64,000 nt of DNA from Defluviimonas aquaemixtae (GTDB lineage Bacteria; Pseudomonadota; Alphaproteobacteria; Rhodobacterales; Rhodobacteraceae), in the NCBI RefSeq assembly GCF_900302475.1, contig NZ_OMOQ01000001.1:1364001-1428000 (forward strand), in the 5' to 3' direction. The position numbers were made by a program, and so were the translations under genes. The notes under the pieces are model-generated. The model was not told where the DNA came from. It was given only the letters and a program-made list of their open reading frames with translations, and did not search any database. Below are positions 19,769 through 29,322 of the stretch, one piece after another. Each line of letters opens with the position of its first letter. Position 1 is the stretch's first letter.

Positions 19769-20779
19769 ATGGACCTTCTCAACGCAATCGTGGCACTTCT
19801 GAACTTCGTGATCATCCCCGCCACGTCCTATGGCGCTCAACTCGCGCTAGGGGCTCTCGGTGTCACGCTGATCTACGGCATCCTCAGGTTCTCGAACTTC
19901 GCTCATGGCGACACGATGGCGTTCGGCACCGCGATGGTGATCCTCTTCACCTGGTTGTTTCAGGGCATGGGGATCAGCTTCGGCGTTCTGCCGACCGCGC
20001 TTCTTGCCCTTCCCTTCGGGATCGCGGCCACGGCGGCTTTGGTGCTCGCGACCGACAGGGCCGTCTACCAATTCTACCGCCGGCAGAAGGCTGCCCCGGT
20101 GATCCTCGTCATCGTCTCGATGGGGGTGATGTTCGTCATGAACGGAATCACCCGCTTCGTCATCGGAGTCGACGAAATCCGGTTCGCCGATGGCGGCCGG
20201 TTCCTGATCAATGCGGGCGAGTTCAAGCGCTCGACCGGGCTTGCCGAGGGGCTCGCGTTCAAGTCCACGCAGGCGCTGACCATCGTCACCGCCGTGATCG
20301 TGGTGGCCGCGCTCTTCTGGTTCCTGAACCGGACGCGCACCGGCAAGTCGATGCGCGCCTATTCCGACAACGAGGATCTGGCGCTTCTGTCGGGCATCAA
20401 TCCCGAACGGGTCGTGGCCGTCACCTGGATCATTGCAGCCGGGCTCGCGACCATCGCGGGCACGCTTTACGGTCTGGACAAGTCGTTCAAGGCCTTCAAC
20501 TACTTCCAGCTTCTCCTGCCGATCTTCGCCTCGGCGATCGTCGGTGGCCTCGGCAGCCCGCTCGGCGCGATCGCCGGCGGCTTCCTGATCGCGTTCTCAG
20601 AGGTCGGTTTCACCTATGCCTGGAAGAAGGTGGCGACCTATGTCCTGCCCGAAAGCCTCGCGCCCGACGGGCTCGCGCAGCTTCTGTCCACCGACTACAA
20701 GTTCGCGGTCTCCTTCGCGATCCTGATCGTCGTCCTCCTCTTCAAGCCCACGGGCCTCTTCAAGGGGAAAGCGGTATGA
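19769..20779 (+). CDS. livH: Branched-chain amino acid-type ABC permease LivH
   Basis: The 336-residue permease is mostly hydrophobic helices. LALGALGVTLIYGILRFSNF and GDTMAFGTAMV are the typical LivH N-terminal signature, and MRAYSDNEDLALLSGINPER is the cytoplasmic loop that touches the ATPases. GLGSPLGAIAGGFLIAFSE is the conserved late helix. It overlaps livM by 4 bases. Confidence 0.94.
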   Translation: MDLLNAIVALLNFVIIPATSYGAQLALGALGVTLIYGILRFSNFAHGDTMAFGTAMVILFTWLFQGMGISFGVLPTALLALPFGIAATAALVLATDRAVYQFYRRQKAAPVILVIVSMGVMFVMNGITRFVIGVDEIRFADGGRFLINAGEFKRSTGLAEGLAFKSTQALTIVTAVIVVAALFWFLNRTRTGKSMRAYSDNEDLALLSGINPERVVAVTWIIAAGLATIAGTLYGLDKSFKAFNYFQLLLPIFASAIVGGLGSPLGAIAGGFLIAFSEVGFTYAWKKVATYVLPESLAPDGLAQLLSTDYKFAVSFAILIVVLLFKPTGLFKGKAV

Positions 20780-22071
20780 ACATGCGCAATATTCTCCTTT
20801 TTGCCTTCGTCGCGGCCCTCATCATCGGCGAAGGCATGACGGCCAGCTGGAACACCGCGCTCGGCATCCTGAACATGGGGCTGATCTCGGCAATCCTCGC
20901 TTTGGGCGTGAACATGCAATGGGGCTATGCCGGGCTTTTCAATGTCGGCGTCGTGGGCTTTGTCGCGCTCGGCGGCCTCGCCCCGGTCCTTGTCGCGACG
21001 CCGCCCGTGACTGAGGTCTGGACCGCGAATGGTGGTTTCCGGCTCCTCCTCGCGCTCGTTCTCGGCGCTGCGGTGATTGCGCTCGCCATCATGCTGAACC
21101 ACAGGCTCGGGGGCCGGGCGCGCATCCTCGCACTTCTTGTGGTGCTCATCGGCGGCTTCTTCCTCTACCGCGCAGTGTTCGACCCCGCCGTCGAGGTCGT
21201 CGAGGCGTTCCGGCCGGCGACCTACTCGAACCTCGGCGGCCTCGGCCTGCCGGTGCTGCTCGCCTGGCCTGTGGGCGGGGTTCTGGCCGCAGGTGCCGCC
21301 TGGATCATCGGCAAGACCGCCCTTGGCCTGCGCTCAGACTACCTCGCCATCGCGACCTTGGGCATCGGCGAGATCATCATCGCGATCATGAAGAACGAGG
21401 ATTGGCTGGCGCGCGGCGTGAAGAACGTGATCTCGATCCCCCGCCCGGTGCCCTACGAGGTCGACCTGCAGCGCAGTTCCGGCTTCGTCGAATGGGCGGC
21501 GAGCTTCGGCTCCGATCCCGTGACAGCCTCGACTGTCGTCGTGAAGCTTCTCTACGCGCTCCTGTTCCTGGCCATCCTGCTTGTGCTGCTCTGGGCGTCG
21601 CAGAAGGCGCTCAACTCGCCCTGGGGCCGGATGATGCGCGCGATCCGCGACAACGAGACGGCGGCCGAGGCGATGGGCAAGGACGTGACGCGCCGGCATC
21701 TTCAGATCTTCATTCTCGGCTCGGCCGTCTGCGGGCTTGCCGGGGCGATGATCGTCACGCTCGACAGCCAGCTCACGCCCGGCACCTACAATCCCCTGCG
21801 CTTCACCTTCCTCATCTGGGTGATGGTGATCGTAGGCGGCTCGGGCAACAACTGGGGCGCCGTGCTGGGCGGATTCCTGATCTGGTTCCTCTGGATCAAG
21901 GTGGAGCCGTGGGGCAATCAGCTCATGGACCTGATCACTTCCGGTATGGCTGACGGTGCTCTGAAAAGTCACCTCCAGGACAGCGCCGCGCATATGCGGC
22001 TCCTGACCATGGGGGTCGTGTTGCTGTTGGTCCTGCGCTTCAGTCCGCGCGGGCTGATTCCCGAGAAGTAA
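20776..22071 (+). CDS. livM: Branched-chain amino acid-type ABC permease LivM
   Basis: This 431-residue membrane protein pairs with LivH. Typical features are LGVNMQWGYAGLFNVGVVGF, LGLRSDYLAIATLGIGEII, the coupling loop MMRAIRDNETAAEAMGKDV and GGSGNNWGAVLGGFLIWFLW near the end. It is the last gene of the livGFHM operon; the next gene starts 167 bases on. Confidence 0.94.
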   Translation: MNMRNILLFAFVAALIIGEGMTASWNTALGILNMGLISAILALGVNMQWGYAGLFNVGVVGFVALGGLAPVLVATPPVTEVWTANGGFRLLLALVLGAAVIALAIMLNHRLGGRARILALLVVLIGGFFLYRAVFDPAVEVVEAFRPATYSNLGGLGLPVLLAWPVGGVLAAGAAWIIGKTALGLRSDYLAIATLGIGEIIIAIMKNEDWLARGVKNVISIPRPVPYEVDLQRSSGFVEWAASFGSDPVTASTVVVKLLYALLFLAILLVLLWASQKALNSPWGRMMRAIRDNETAAEAMGKDVTRRHLQIFILGSAVCGLAGAMIVTLDSQLTPGTYNPLRFTFLIWVMVIVGGSGNNWGAVLGGFLIWFLWIKVEPWGNQLMDLITSGMADGALKSHLQDSAAHMRLLTMGVVLLLVLRFSPRGLIPEK

Positions 22072-22237
22072 CCTCGGCTTCCGTGTCGCCCAAGTGGCGA
22101 GCCGCGAGCGCCGCGCTCCCCCAGCTACGCCTATTCCGTTGGACGCATTCGCGCCAAGCGACATGAATTGTCGCTGATCGACATGCCGCGCACCGCCTTC
22201 CCCCGTTGATTGGGCGCAAATCCTCGGGGAGGCGGAC

Positions 22238-24664
22238 ATGAAGACCCAGGCACAGGTCGTGGTCATCGGCGGCGGCGTCGTCGGATGCTCGGTACTCTAT
22301 CACCTGACGAAATACGGCTGGAGCGACGTGATGCTGATCGAGCGTTCGACGCTCACCTCCGGTTCGACCTGGCACGCGGCGGGCGGGTTTCACACGCTGA
22401 ACGGCGACACCAACATGGCGGCGCTGCAAGGCTATACGATCGGGCTCTACAAGGAGCTCGAGAAGATCACCGGCATGTCCTGCGGGCTGCATCATGTCGG
22501 CGGCATCACGCTCGCCGATACGCTCGAACGCTTTGACATGCTGAAGGCGGAGCGCGCCAAGCACCGCTACATGGGCCTCCATACCGAGATCCTCGGCCCC
22601 GCCGAGATCGCGAAATTCACCGACGGACTCGTCAACACAGATGGCATCATTGGTGCGCTCTACGATCCGCTCGACGGCCATCTCGACCCCTCCGGCACGA
22701 CTCACGCCTATGCCCGCGCCGCCAAGATGGGCGGCGCCGAGATCGTCGAGCACAACCGCGTGCTGGAAACCAATCATCGCGCCGACGGAACCTGGGACGT
22801 GGTGACGGAGAAGGGCACGGTGCACGCAGAGCATATCGTGAATGCCGGCGGTCTCTGGGCGCGCGAAGTGGGTGCGATGGCTGGCGTCTATCTGCCGCTC
22901 CTGCCGATGGCGCACCAATACCTCGTCACCGACGACATCCCTGAGATCGTGGCGATCCGGGACTCTGGCCGCGAATTCCCCCACGTCATGGACCCCGGCG
23001 GCGAAAGCTATCTGCGCCAAGAAGGCCGTGGGCTCTGCATTGGCTTCTACGAGAAGCCTTGCGAGGGCTGGTCGCTCGACGGCACTCCCTGGACTTTCGG
23101 ACACGAGCTTCTGCCCGACAATCTCGACAAGATCGAAGACAGCGTCAACTTCGCCTATCGCCGCTTCCCCGTCCTCGAATGTTCGGGCGTGAAAAGCGTG
23201 ATCCACGGGCCCTTCACCTTCGCCCCCGACGGCAACCCGCTTATTGGCCCCGTCCCCGGCCTCAGGAACTACTGGTCCGCCTGTGCCGTCATGGCGGGCT
23301 TCTCCCAGGGCGGCGGCATGGGCAAGAGCCTTGCCGAATGGATGATCCACGGCGAGACCGACTGCGACCCGCGTGGCTTCGACGTGGCGCGTTTCGGCAA
23401 GTGGACGACGCCTGGTTACACCGTCCCGAAGGTGATCGAGAACTACCAGATGCGCTTCTCGGTCTCCTACCCGAACGAGGAACGCCCCGCGGCCCGTCCC
23501 TTCCGCACCACGCCGATGTACGACATCTTCGATCAGATGGGCGCGGTCTGGGGCCAGCAGTACGGGCTCGAGGTCGTCAACTACTTCGCGCTGCCCGGCG
23601 AGCCGCGCTATGAGACGCCCAGCTTCAAACGTTCCAACGCCTGGGAAGCGACGAAGGCCGAGGTCATGGCCGTCCGCGAAAGCGTCGGCATCAACGAGGT
23701 GCAGAACTTCGGCAAGTTCCGTGTGACCGGCCCGAGCGCACGCGGGTGGCTCGACCGGATCATGGCAGGCCTGATCCCGAATCCGGGCCGCCTTTCGCTG
23801 ACCCCGATGCTTTCGCCGAAGGGCAAGATCATCGGCGACTTCACCGTGACCTGTCTTTCCGACGCCGAGTTCCGCATCACTGGCTCCTACGGTGCTCAGG
23901 ATCAGCATCTGCGCTGGTTCGAAGCGAACCTCGAAGATGGCGTCACCGTTGAGAATGTCTCCGACCGCGTGACCGGTTTCCAGATCGCCGGCCCGAACGC
24001 GCGCGAGCTTCTGTCCCGCGCAACCCGCGCCGACGTTTCCGCCGAGGCATTCAGGTTCATGGACGCCAAGCGCATGACCATCGGCATGGCCGACTGCCTC
24101 GTCCAGCGCGTGAGCTACACGGGCGATCTGGGATACGAGATTTTCACCGATTTCATGAGCCAGCGGTCGCTCTGGCACACCCTCTGGGAGGCCGACAAGG
24201 ATCTTGGCCTGCGCCCCTTCGGCATGCGCGCCATGATGAGCCTGCGCCTCGATAAGCTCTTCGGCTCCTGGGCACGGGAGTTCAGCCCCGACTACTTCCC
24301 TGGCGAGACCGGCATCGACCGCTTCATCCGCTGGAACAAGCCCACCGACTGGATTGGCAAGGGGGTGGCGCTGATGGAGAAGGCAGAGGGGCCCAAACGC
24401 CGTCTTTGCCCCTTCGTTGTCGAGGCCGAGGATGCCGACGTCGTGGCCTACGAGCCGATCTGGATCGGCGATGACGTCGTGGGCTTCTGCTCCTCGGGCG
24501 GCTTTTCGCACTGGACCGGCAAGTCGATCGCCATGGGCTTCGTGCCGAACGGGGCGATCAAGCCCGGACTCGAGGTCGAGATCGAGATACTGGGATCCCG
24601 CCGCAAGGCCCGCATGATCGACGGTCCGCTCTGGGACGCCGACGGCGCGCGGATGCGCGGCTGA
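22238..24664 (+). CDS. Dimethylglycine/sarcosine dehydrogenase-like FAD-GcvT oxidoreductase
   Basis: The 808-residue protein has an N-terminal FAD-binding DAO domain (VVIGGGVVGCSVLYHL, residues ~8-23), a central FAO-type segment, and C-terminal folate-binding GcvT domains (PMLSPKGKIIGDFTV; GDLGYEIF; FGMRAMMSLRLDKLFGSWAR). Ser-Thr-Trp-His46 lies where dimethylglycine and sarcosine dehydrogenases attach FAD covalently. Such enzymes oxidatively demethylate N-methyl glycines and pass the one-carbon unit to tetrahydrofolate. The substrate among dimethylglycine, sarcosine or a related amine is not certain. The livGFHM genes lie immediately upstream. Confidence 0.9.
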   Translation: MKTQAQVVVIGGGVVGCSVLYHLTKYGWSDVMLIERSTLTSGSTWHAAGGFHTLNGDTNMAALQGYTIGLYKELEKITGMSCGLHHVGGITLADTLERFDMLKAERAKHRYMGLHTEILGPAEIAKFTDGLVNTDGIIGALYDPLDGHLDPSGTTHAYARAAKMGGAEIVEHNRVLETNHRADGTWDVVTEKGTVHAEHIVNAGGLWAREVGAMAGVYLPLLPMAHQYLVTDDIPEIVAIRDSGREFPHVMDPGGESYLRQEGRGLCIGFYEKPCEGWSLDGTPWTFGHELLPDNLDKIEDSVNFAYRRFPVLECSGVKSVIHGPFTFAPDGNPLIGPVPGLRNYWSACAVMAGFSQGGGMGKSLAEWMIHGETDCDPRGFDVARFGKWTTPGYTVPKVIENYQMRFSVSYPNEERPAARPFRTTPMYDIFDQMGAVWGQQYGLEVVNYFALPGEPRYETPSFKRSNAWEATKAEVMAVRESVGINEVQNFGKFRVTGPSARGWLDRIMAGLIPNPGRLSLTPMLSPKGKIIGDFTVTCLSDAEFRITGSYGAQDQHLRWFEANLEDGVTVENVSDRVTGFQIAGPNARELLSRATRADVSAEAFRFMDAKRMTIGMADCLVQRVSYTGDLGYEIFTDFMSQRSLWHTLWEADKDLGLRPFGMRAMMSLRLDKLFGSWAREFSPDYFPGETGIDRFIRWNKPTDWIGKGVALMEKAEGPKRRLCPFVVEAEDADVVAYEPIWIGDDVVGFCSSGGFSHWTGKSIAMGFVPNGAIKPGLEVEIEILGSRRKARMIDGPLWDADGARMRG

Positions 24665-24776
24665 AATCGTCCCCCACGGCAACCCGGCTTGCGCCATGCG
24701 CCCTCGGCGGGGATAGTAGACCCGGGAATAGCCGGTGGGAGTGCCCGGGTGTTCCCGCCTTCTGGAGAGGCACCGC

Positions 24777-25370
24777 ATGAGCGAGCTTGCCATACTGATC
24801 CCGGCGGCTGGCGCATCGCGCCGAATGCAGGGGGCCGACAAGCTCCTGATGGAGATCGACGGCGAGCCGATCCTCAGGCGGACCGCAGCAATGGCGAAGG
24901 CAACCGGCGCGCAGGTGATCGTGACACTGCCCAATTCGGGTCCGATGCTGCCGGCGCGGCGGACCGCGCTCATGGGGCTATCGGTGCGCGCGCTCGAGAT
25001 CGGCGACTACCACGACGGCATGGCGGCGAGCCTGCGCGCAGGCGCCCGCGCGGTCGGACCGGTCGAGGGGCTCATGGTCCTCCTGCCCGACATGCCGGAT
25101 GTCACGCCCGAGGATCTGGGTAAGCTGATTGCGGTCTTCGCCGAAGATCCCACCCGGCCTGTCCGGGCCACGGCCGAGGACGGCACCGAGGGCCATCCGG
25201 TGATCTTTCCGAGACGTCTCTTTCAGGAAATGTCGGTGTTGACCGGAGATCGCGGCGGCCGCGTGATTCTTGATGAGGAAAACGTGCGCTTCTGCGCCCT
25301 ATCCGGCCGCAATGCCGTGATCGATTTGGATACGCCCGAAGACTGGCAGGCCTGGCGCGACCGACGCTAG
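24777..25370 (+). CDS. MobA/MocA-like nucleotidyltransferase
   Basis: The 197-residue protein has the NTP-transferase fingerprint LIPAAGASRRMQGADKLLMEI and the metal-binding VLLPDMPDVTPEDL, then EGHPVIFPRRLF. This is the MobA-like family that includes molybdenum cofactor cytidylyltransferase (MocA). No molybdoenzyme gene is adjacent, so the function is inferred from family only. The ATG at 24777 follows GGAGAGG. Confidence 0.85.
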   Translation: MSELAILIPAAGASRRMQGADKLLMEIDGEPILRRTAAMAKATGAQVIVTLPNSGPMLPARRTALMGLSVRALEIGDYHDGMAASLRAGARAVGPVEGLMVLLPDMPDVTPEDLGKLIAVFAEDPTRPVRATAEDGTEGHPVIFPRRLFQEMSVLTGDRGGRVILDEENVRFCALSGRNAVIDLDTPEDWQAWRDRR

Positions 25371-25374
25371 CCGG

Positions 25375-26133
25375 TCAGGCTGCGTTCACGAGTGGGGCCG
25401 CCTCGTCGGGCGCGGGGCAATGGCGCGCGGGGGTGTAGGCGGCAATGCCGTGGGGATGCCGCAGCTCGGGGAAGATCGTCAGGATCTCGTCGCGCTGCGC
25501 CGCATGCAACCCGCCAAGCGCCTCTGCCCCAGGCAGAAAACTCTCGCTCCAGGCGCCGTCGGCCATGACGACCTCATGGGCATCGAACAGAATATGATAG
25601 TAGGTCACGCTGCGCTCATCCGAGGTCCGTGCGCAGGCCAGATCGATGGCAGCGACCAGAACCTCGGTATTCTCTTCATCCTGCCCGTACGCGGTGACGA
25701 GCATCCGGTGCTGCGGGCTGACCGACAGGTCGCGCTCGGGCACGCCAGCGCCGAGCGCGCCGGTGCGGATCGTCATTGGACGAAGCTCGGGGAATGCCGC
25801 AAGCTGGTTCTCGTCGAAGTGCCGGGCACCAATCCACCGGATCGGACGGTAGCCACTGTCGCGCGTCAGAACCCGGTCGCCGACGCGCAGGTCCTCGATC
25901 CGGACCGCGCCGCAATCCGTCGCGATCTCAGTGCCTTCGGTGAAGCAGGGTGTGTGCGGCGCGGCGACTGGCGCCGCTGCCGAAGATCGCACGGACATTT
26001 CCACCGGCTCTGATGCCGGCGTCCTGCCCGAACTGAGATCACACTGATAACGCACCGACTGAATCTCCCTAACATTCGAACGCGGGGTCACTTGTACACA
26101 CGCGAATTGAGTAGTCACCGTTTTGGGCCGCAT
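25375..26133 (-). CDS. Hint-domain protein
   Basis: The 252-residue protein has a Hint (hedgehog/intein-type) domain of the Hint_2 type: CFTEGTEIATDCGAVRIEDL begins it with the likely nucleophilic cysteine, then GDRVLTRDSGYRPIRWIG, SVSPQHRML and YYHILFDAHEVVMADGAWSE. These features match Rhodobacterales Hint proteins, usually attached to RTX or secreted proteins; here the domain is almost alone. N-terminal about 55 residues are of unknown nature. The start may be internal. It is a paralogue of the next gene. Confidence 0.85.
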   Translation of the reverse strand: MRPKTVTTQFACVQVTPRSNVREIQSVRYQCDLSSGRTPASEPVEMSVRSSAAAPVAAPHTPCFTEGTEIATDCGAVRIEDLRVGDRVLTRDSGYRPIRWIGARHFDENQLAAFPELRPMTIRTGALGAGVPERDLSVSPQHRMLVTAYGQDEENTEVLVAAIDLACARTSDERSVTYYHILFDAHEVVMADGAWSESFLPGAEALGGLHAAQRDEILTIFPELRHPHGIAAYTPARHCPAPDEAAPLVNAA

Positions 26134-26225
26134 TAAGGCCGCACCGCGACATTCTAGCCATATGAATAAGGCTTTTCAGCCACCGGTTTCAGTAAACGTA
26201 ACGTAACATCAACCGGTGATTGAAT

Positions 26226-26942
26226 CTATGGCCGGATCGATTCCAGCGCACCTGCCGCCGCCGCGGGGCGCAGCGCTTCTGCCGCAGACCGCTCGGGCGC
26301 GACTTCGGCGAGTGCGGTCCGATCGCTCTCGGACAGGCGGCTGATGTCGCCTGGAGCGGCCTCGAAACTCTCGCTCCAGACACCATCTGACAGGACGGCT
26401 TCATGCCTGGGCAGAAAGATCTGAAGGTAGGTGACCTCGCGCGGAGTGATCCGCCCGATGCCCGGCCGGCCGACGAGGTCAGCCGCTGGGACGAGCATCT
26501 CGGCGTTTTCCTGCCGCAAGAGCATCCGGTGGTTTGGCGACACGGTCAGATCGCGCTCGGGCAGGCCGTTGCCAAGCGAACCCGACGCGAAGCGGACCGG
26601 CCGCAGGAGCGGGTTAAGCCCGAGCGCGCGCCAGCCGTAGCAGACGCGGCCGCACCAGAGGACCTTCTGGGCGCCGTTGTCGCGGGTGATCAGCCGGTCG
26701 CCGGGTCTCACTGTGTCCGCCGGAACCTCGCCCTGTGGCGTGGCAAGATGGGTGCCGGGCGTGAAGCACGGGATCGAGCGGGAGAGTGTATTGATCTCGT
26801 CGCGCCGTGCAATGCGATCGTCACCGTCGAGCATCTCGACGCGGCCGGACCGCTCGTCCTCATCGGCGAAGACAAACCTGAGCGCCGCGGCATCGGCGAG
26901 AATCGCATCGTCAGTCATGGCTGCCGCAGTTGTCTCGCTCAT
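26226..26942 (-). CDS. Hint-domain protein, second copy
   Basis: The 238-residue protein has the same Hint_2 layout as its neighbour: CFTPGTHLATPQGEVPADTV, GDRLITRDNGAQKVLWCG, TVSPNHRMLL and YLQIFLPRHEAVLSDGVWSE. The N-terminal ~70 residues are acidic (MSETTAAAMTDDAILADAAA). The start at 26942 has AGGAAGAG just upstream. Sequence divergence from the first copy shows an old duplication. Whether either protein undergoes self-cleavage is unknown. Confidence 0.85.
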   Translation of the reverse strand: MSETTAAAMTDDAILADAAALRFVFADEDERSGRVEMLDGDDRIARRDEINTLSRSIPCFTPGTHLATPQGEVPADTVRPGDRLITRDNGAQKVLWCGRVCYGWRALGLNPLLRPVRFASGSLGNGLPERDLTVSPNHRMLLRQENAEMLVPAADLVGRPGIGRITPREVTYLQIFLPRHEAVLSDGVWSESFEAAPGDISRLSESDRTALAEVAPERSAAEALRPAAAAGALESIRP

Positions 26943-28202
26943 CTCTTCCTCGCAAGTCCTGGCCACGCTCAGTCAGGTTCACGCTGGCCGGTCCGAGCCG
27001 TTCCACTTGCCTCGGGTTGCCCGTGTCAGGGCCGCAACGCAACCATGCCCCCGGCCCCGCGGACAGCTTTCGGACGAACCGGCTGCACAGGCGGTCTTGC
27101 GGAGAGAAGATTGACCCAACGCAACGCTCGCTGTCCAGACTCTAGGCCGCATTTTTTCCTGAATGCCGACCGCAGAAAGCGACGACCGAGCGGCGCCCTT
27201 TCAGAACGCGCCGCAGCAATGTTCGTCAGGGCGGCGCCTTTCGCCCCGGAACTGGTAGCCCCTTGGACCCGTTCCAGTCGAAAGAAGCGCCGCCCTTGCC
27301 CGCGACATCCGGCATCCTGCGGCATCTCTCAGAGCCGCAATTTGCGCGAAAGCCGTCGGGTGTCCTAGATCCGTTCATGCAGGAGGGATCGGGCAGGCCG
27401 TCGTCGCGCCCCGCAATTCCGCGTCGCGTGTGAATTCCTTGCGGCGCGCGGGGCCCCCGGATGCGCACCTCTGGAAGTGTGCGTCTGCCGCCGAACTCGC
27501 AACCTGCGTCGATCGCCAAATACCCAACCCCTCGTCGCCCACACCCAGCGTCAATCGCCTACTCAATGCCCGGTCCGCAGGTGTGCGCGGACAAAAAATA
27601 TCGTCAAGCATCCGGAAACGCAGCATTTCCGGATCCGCTGTGGCGGAACTTCGGTCCGCGCCATTTGGAATTCGGGTGTTCCTCCGCCGCTCGCAGTCCC
27701 TACTCCGCGGTTGGCGGAGGACCCGTCACCCAACCCAAGCCACCAACTACGCCCTCAAGGGGCGATTCAGATCTACTGCGCGCCGGCCTATGCGGGAAGG
27801 AGAAAGTGACCGAATTGGGCGTCTTCCATCGTGGGATTGTTGCGCAGCGTGGAAGAAAGCGACCCGGCTTACCACGGCACTGTTTCCAATATCAGACAGG
27901 TCGCTCACTGCCCTCTCATACGATTTCAATGCGCTACCGGTCGCAGCCATCATGGCTGCCCCGATGCGGTGCGCCGCGTCTTGACCATTTCGACAGGTGA
28001 GCGTTCTCAAACCGGAAACGGTGCACTGCTCTCCAGCGCCCGCCTATGCGGAAAAATGGTGAGATTATGGCGTGATGCGCCTGGTCTCCGCCCTGTCATC
28101 AAACGCGCCCACAGAGGACGATTGTTCGACCGCGCGCGCCGCAGGCGCAGCGCAATGCGACGCGATTCGGGAGCCTCCGCGTCAGCCGCGCCGAAAGTAC
28201 CG
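26943..28202. other. Long stretch without a credible gene
   Basis: About 1.26 kb between the second Hint gene and tRNA-Leu holds several overlapping open frames in several directions, none with a recognisable domain, a clear ribosome site or a natural protein composition. They are rich in Arg, Ser and Pro, as expected of random high-GC frames. A short similarity, GCGCC(G/C)GCCTATGCGG, occurs near 27778 and 28042. It may be decayed coding DNA. Confidence 0.5.
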
Positions 28203-28286
28203 TGGTGCCCGAGGCGAGAGTCGAACTCGCACGCCTTGCGGCGGAGGATTTTGAATCCCCTGCGTCTACCGTTCCGCCACTCGGGC
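28203..28286 (-). tRNA. tRNA-Leu (CAA)
   Basis: Read on the minus strand, the gene runs from GCCCGAG to CTCGGGCACCA, with the 7-base-pair acceptor stem, CCA encoded, T-arm loop TTCGACT and an anticodon loop TTCAAAA giving anticodon CAA. The variable arm after the anticodon stem is long, as in class II tRNALeu. Confidence 0.95.
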
Positions 28287-28337
28287 CACGTCCCGCCGGT
28301 CTACCCGTACCGCGCGGGACTGACAAGCGTCTGGCGA

Positions 28338-29183
28338 TCAGAGATCCTGTGCCGCGAAGGTGTCGCAGGCGCCGACCGAACCGGCCTTGTAGCCTTCCGC
28401 GAACCAACGCTGGCGCTGCTCGGATGTGCCGTGCGTGAAGGTATGCGGCATCGGCCGTTGACCGGCGTTCTTCTGGAGCGTGTCGTCACCGATCTGCTTC
28501 GCCGCATTCATCGCCTCGGCCACGTCGCCTGGCTCGAGCGAGCCGAACCGCGCCTCGGCATGGCGTGCCCAGACGCCCGATAGACAATCGGCCTGCAACT
28601 CGATCCTGACCGAGATCGCGTTCGATTCCGCCTGGCTCGATTGCTGGCGGATATTGTTCGCCTCGCCGAGGATGCCAAGCTCGTTCTGAACATGATGCGC
28701 GATCTCGTGCGCGATGACATAGGCCGCGGCAAAGTCGCCCCCGGCGCCCAGACGCTGATCGAGCGTCACGAAGAAATCGGTGTCGAGATAGGCCTTCTCG
28801 TCGAGCGGGCAATAGAACGGCCCCGTCGCGCCCGAGGCGCCGCCGCAGGGCGACTGGGTGACCTGCTTGAACAGGACCAGCGTCGCCGGATCGTAGGCCC
28901 GGCCGAGTTCGCGTTGGAAGATGTCGGCCCAGATCTCCTCGGTATCGGCGAGCGTCACCGAGACGAACTCGCCCGCCTGCACGTCCGCCTCGGTCAGATC
29001 GGTGCCCTGGATGCTGCCGCCTTGCGGCGCGCCGCCGAGGAAGGGCGTCACGTCGATGCCAAGGAAATAGCCGACCGCCAGCACGAGGACCACGCCGCCG
29101 AGCCCCATCCCGCCCGCGCGGCCCACGCCTGCCCGCCTGCGGTCCTCGATGTTGCGGCTGCCGCGCCGCCCACGCCATTTCAT
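28338..29183 (-). CDS. Neutral zinc metallopeptidase family protein (YpfJ-like)
   Basis: The 281-residue protein has one transmembrane helix near residues 25-45 (GGVVLVLAVGYFLGID) after an Arg-rich N-terminus, then an extracytoplasmic domain with the zinc motif AHEIAHHVQ and GPFYCPLDEKAYLDT upstream, as in YpfJ-type putative neutral zinc metallopeptidases. Further features are LQADCLSGVWA and FTHGTSEQRQRWFAEGY. The start at 29183 is preferred; a GTG at 29192 is too close to GGAGG. Confidence 0.92.
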   Translation of the reverse strand: MKWRGRRGSRNIEDRRRAGVGRAGGMGLGGVVLVLAVGYFLGIDVTPFLGGAPQGGSIQGTDLTEADVQAGEFVSVTLADTEEIWADIFQRELGRAYDPATLVLFKQVTQSPCGGASGATGPFYCPLDEKAYLDTDFFVTLDQRLGAGGDFAAAYVIAHEIAHHVQNELGILGEANNIRQQSSQAESNAISVRIELQADCLSGVWARHAEARFGSLEPGDVAEAMNAAKQIGDDTLQKNAGQRPMPHTFTHGTSEQRQRWFAEGYKAGSVGACDTFAAQDL

Positions 29184-29322
29184 GATCGTCACCCTCCACA
29201 GTCAGGGATTGCACACACTTCGGGAACGATACCCTGCCCGATGGGCGGGGCAAAGCCCTCAGCCGCTTGACGGCGCGGCGCGCGCATGGCCTAAGGGCGC
29301 GGGGCATTTCGGGCAGGCTCAG

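Noticed and set aside
22040..24973. 977-codon open frame antisense to the dimethylglycine dehydrogenase-like gene
   Set aside because: It lies opposite a gene with clear FAD and GcvT motifs, has no recognisable domain, and is expected from codon bias in high-GC DNA.
27430..28583. Overlapping frames in the gene-less block
   Set aside because: Several frames compete, none has a domain, and one overlaps the tRNA-Leu gene.
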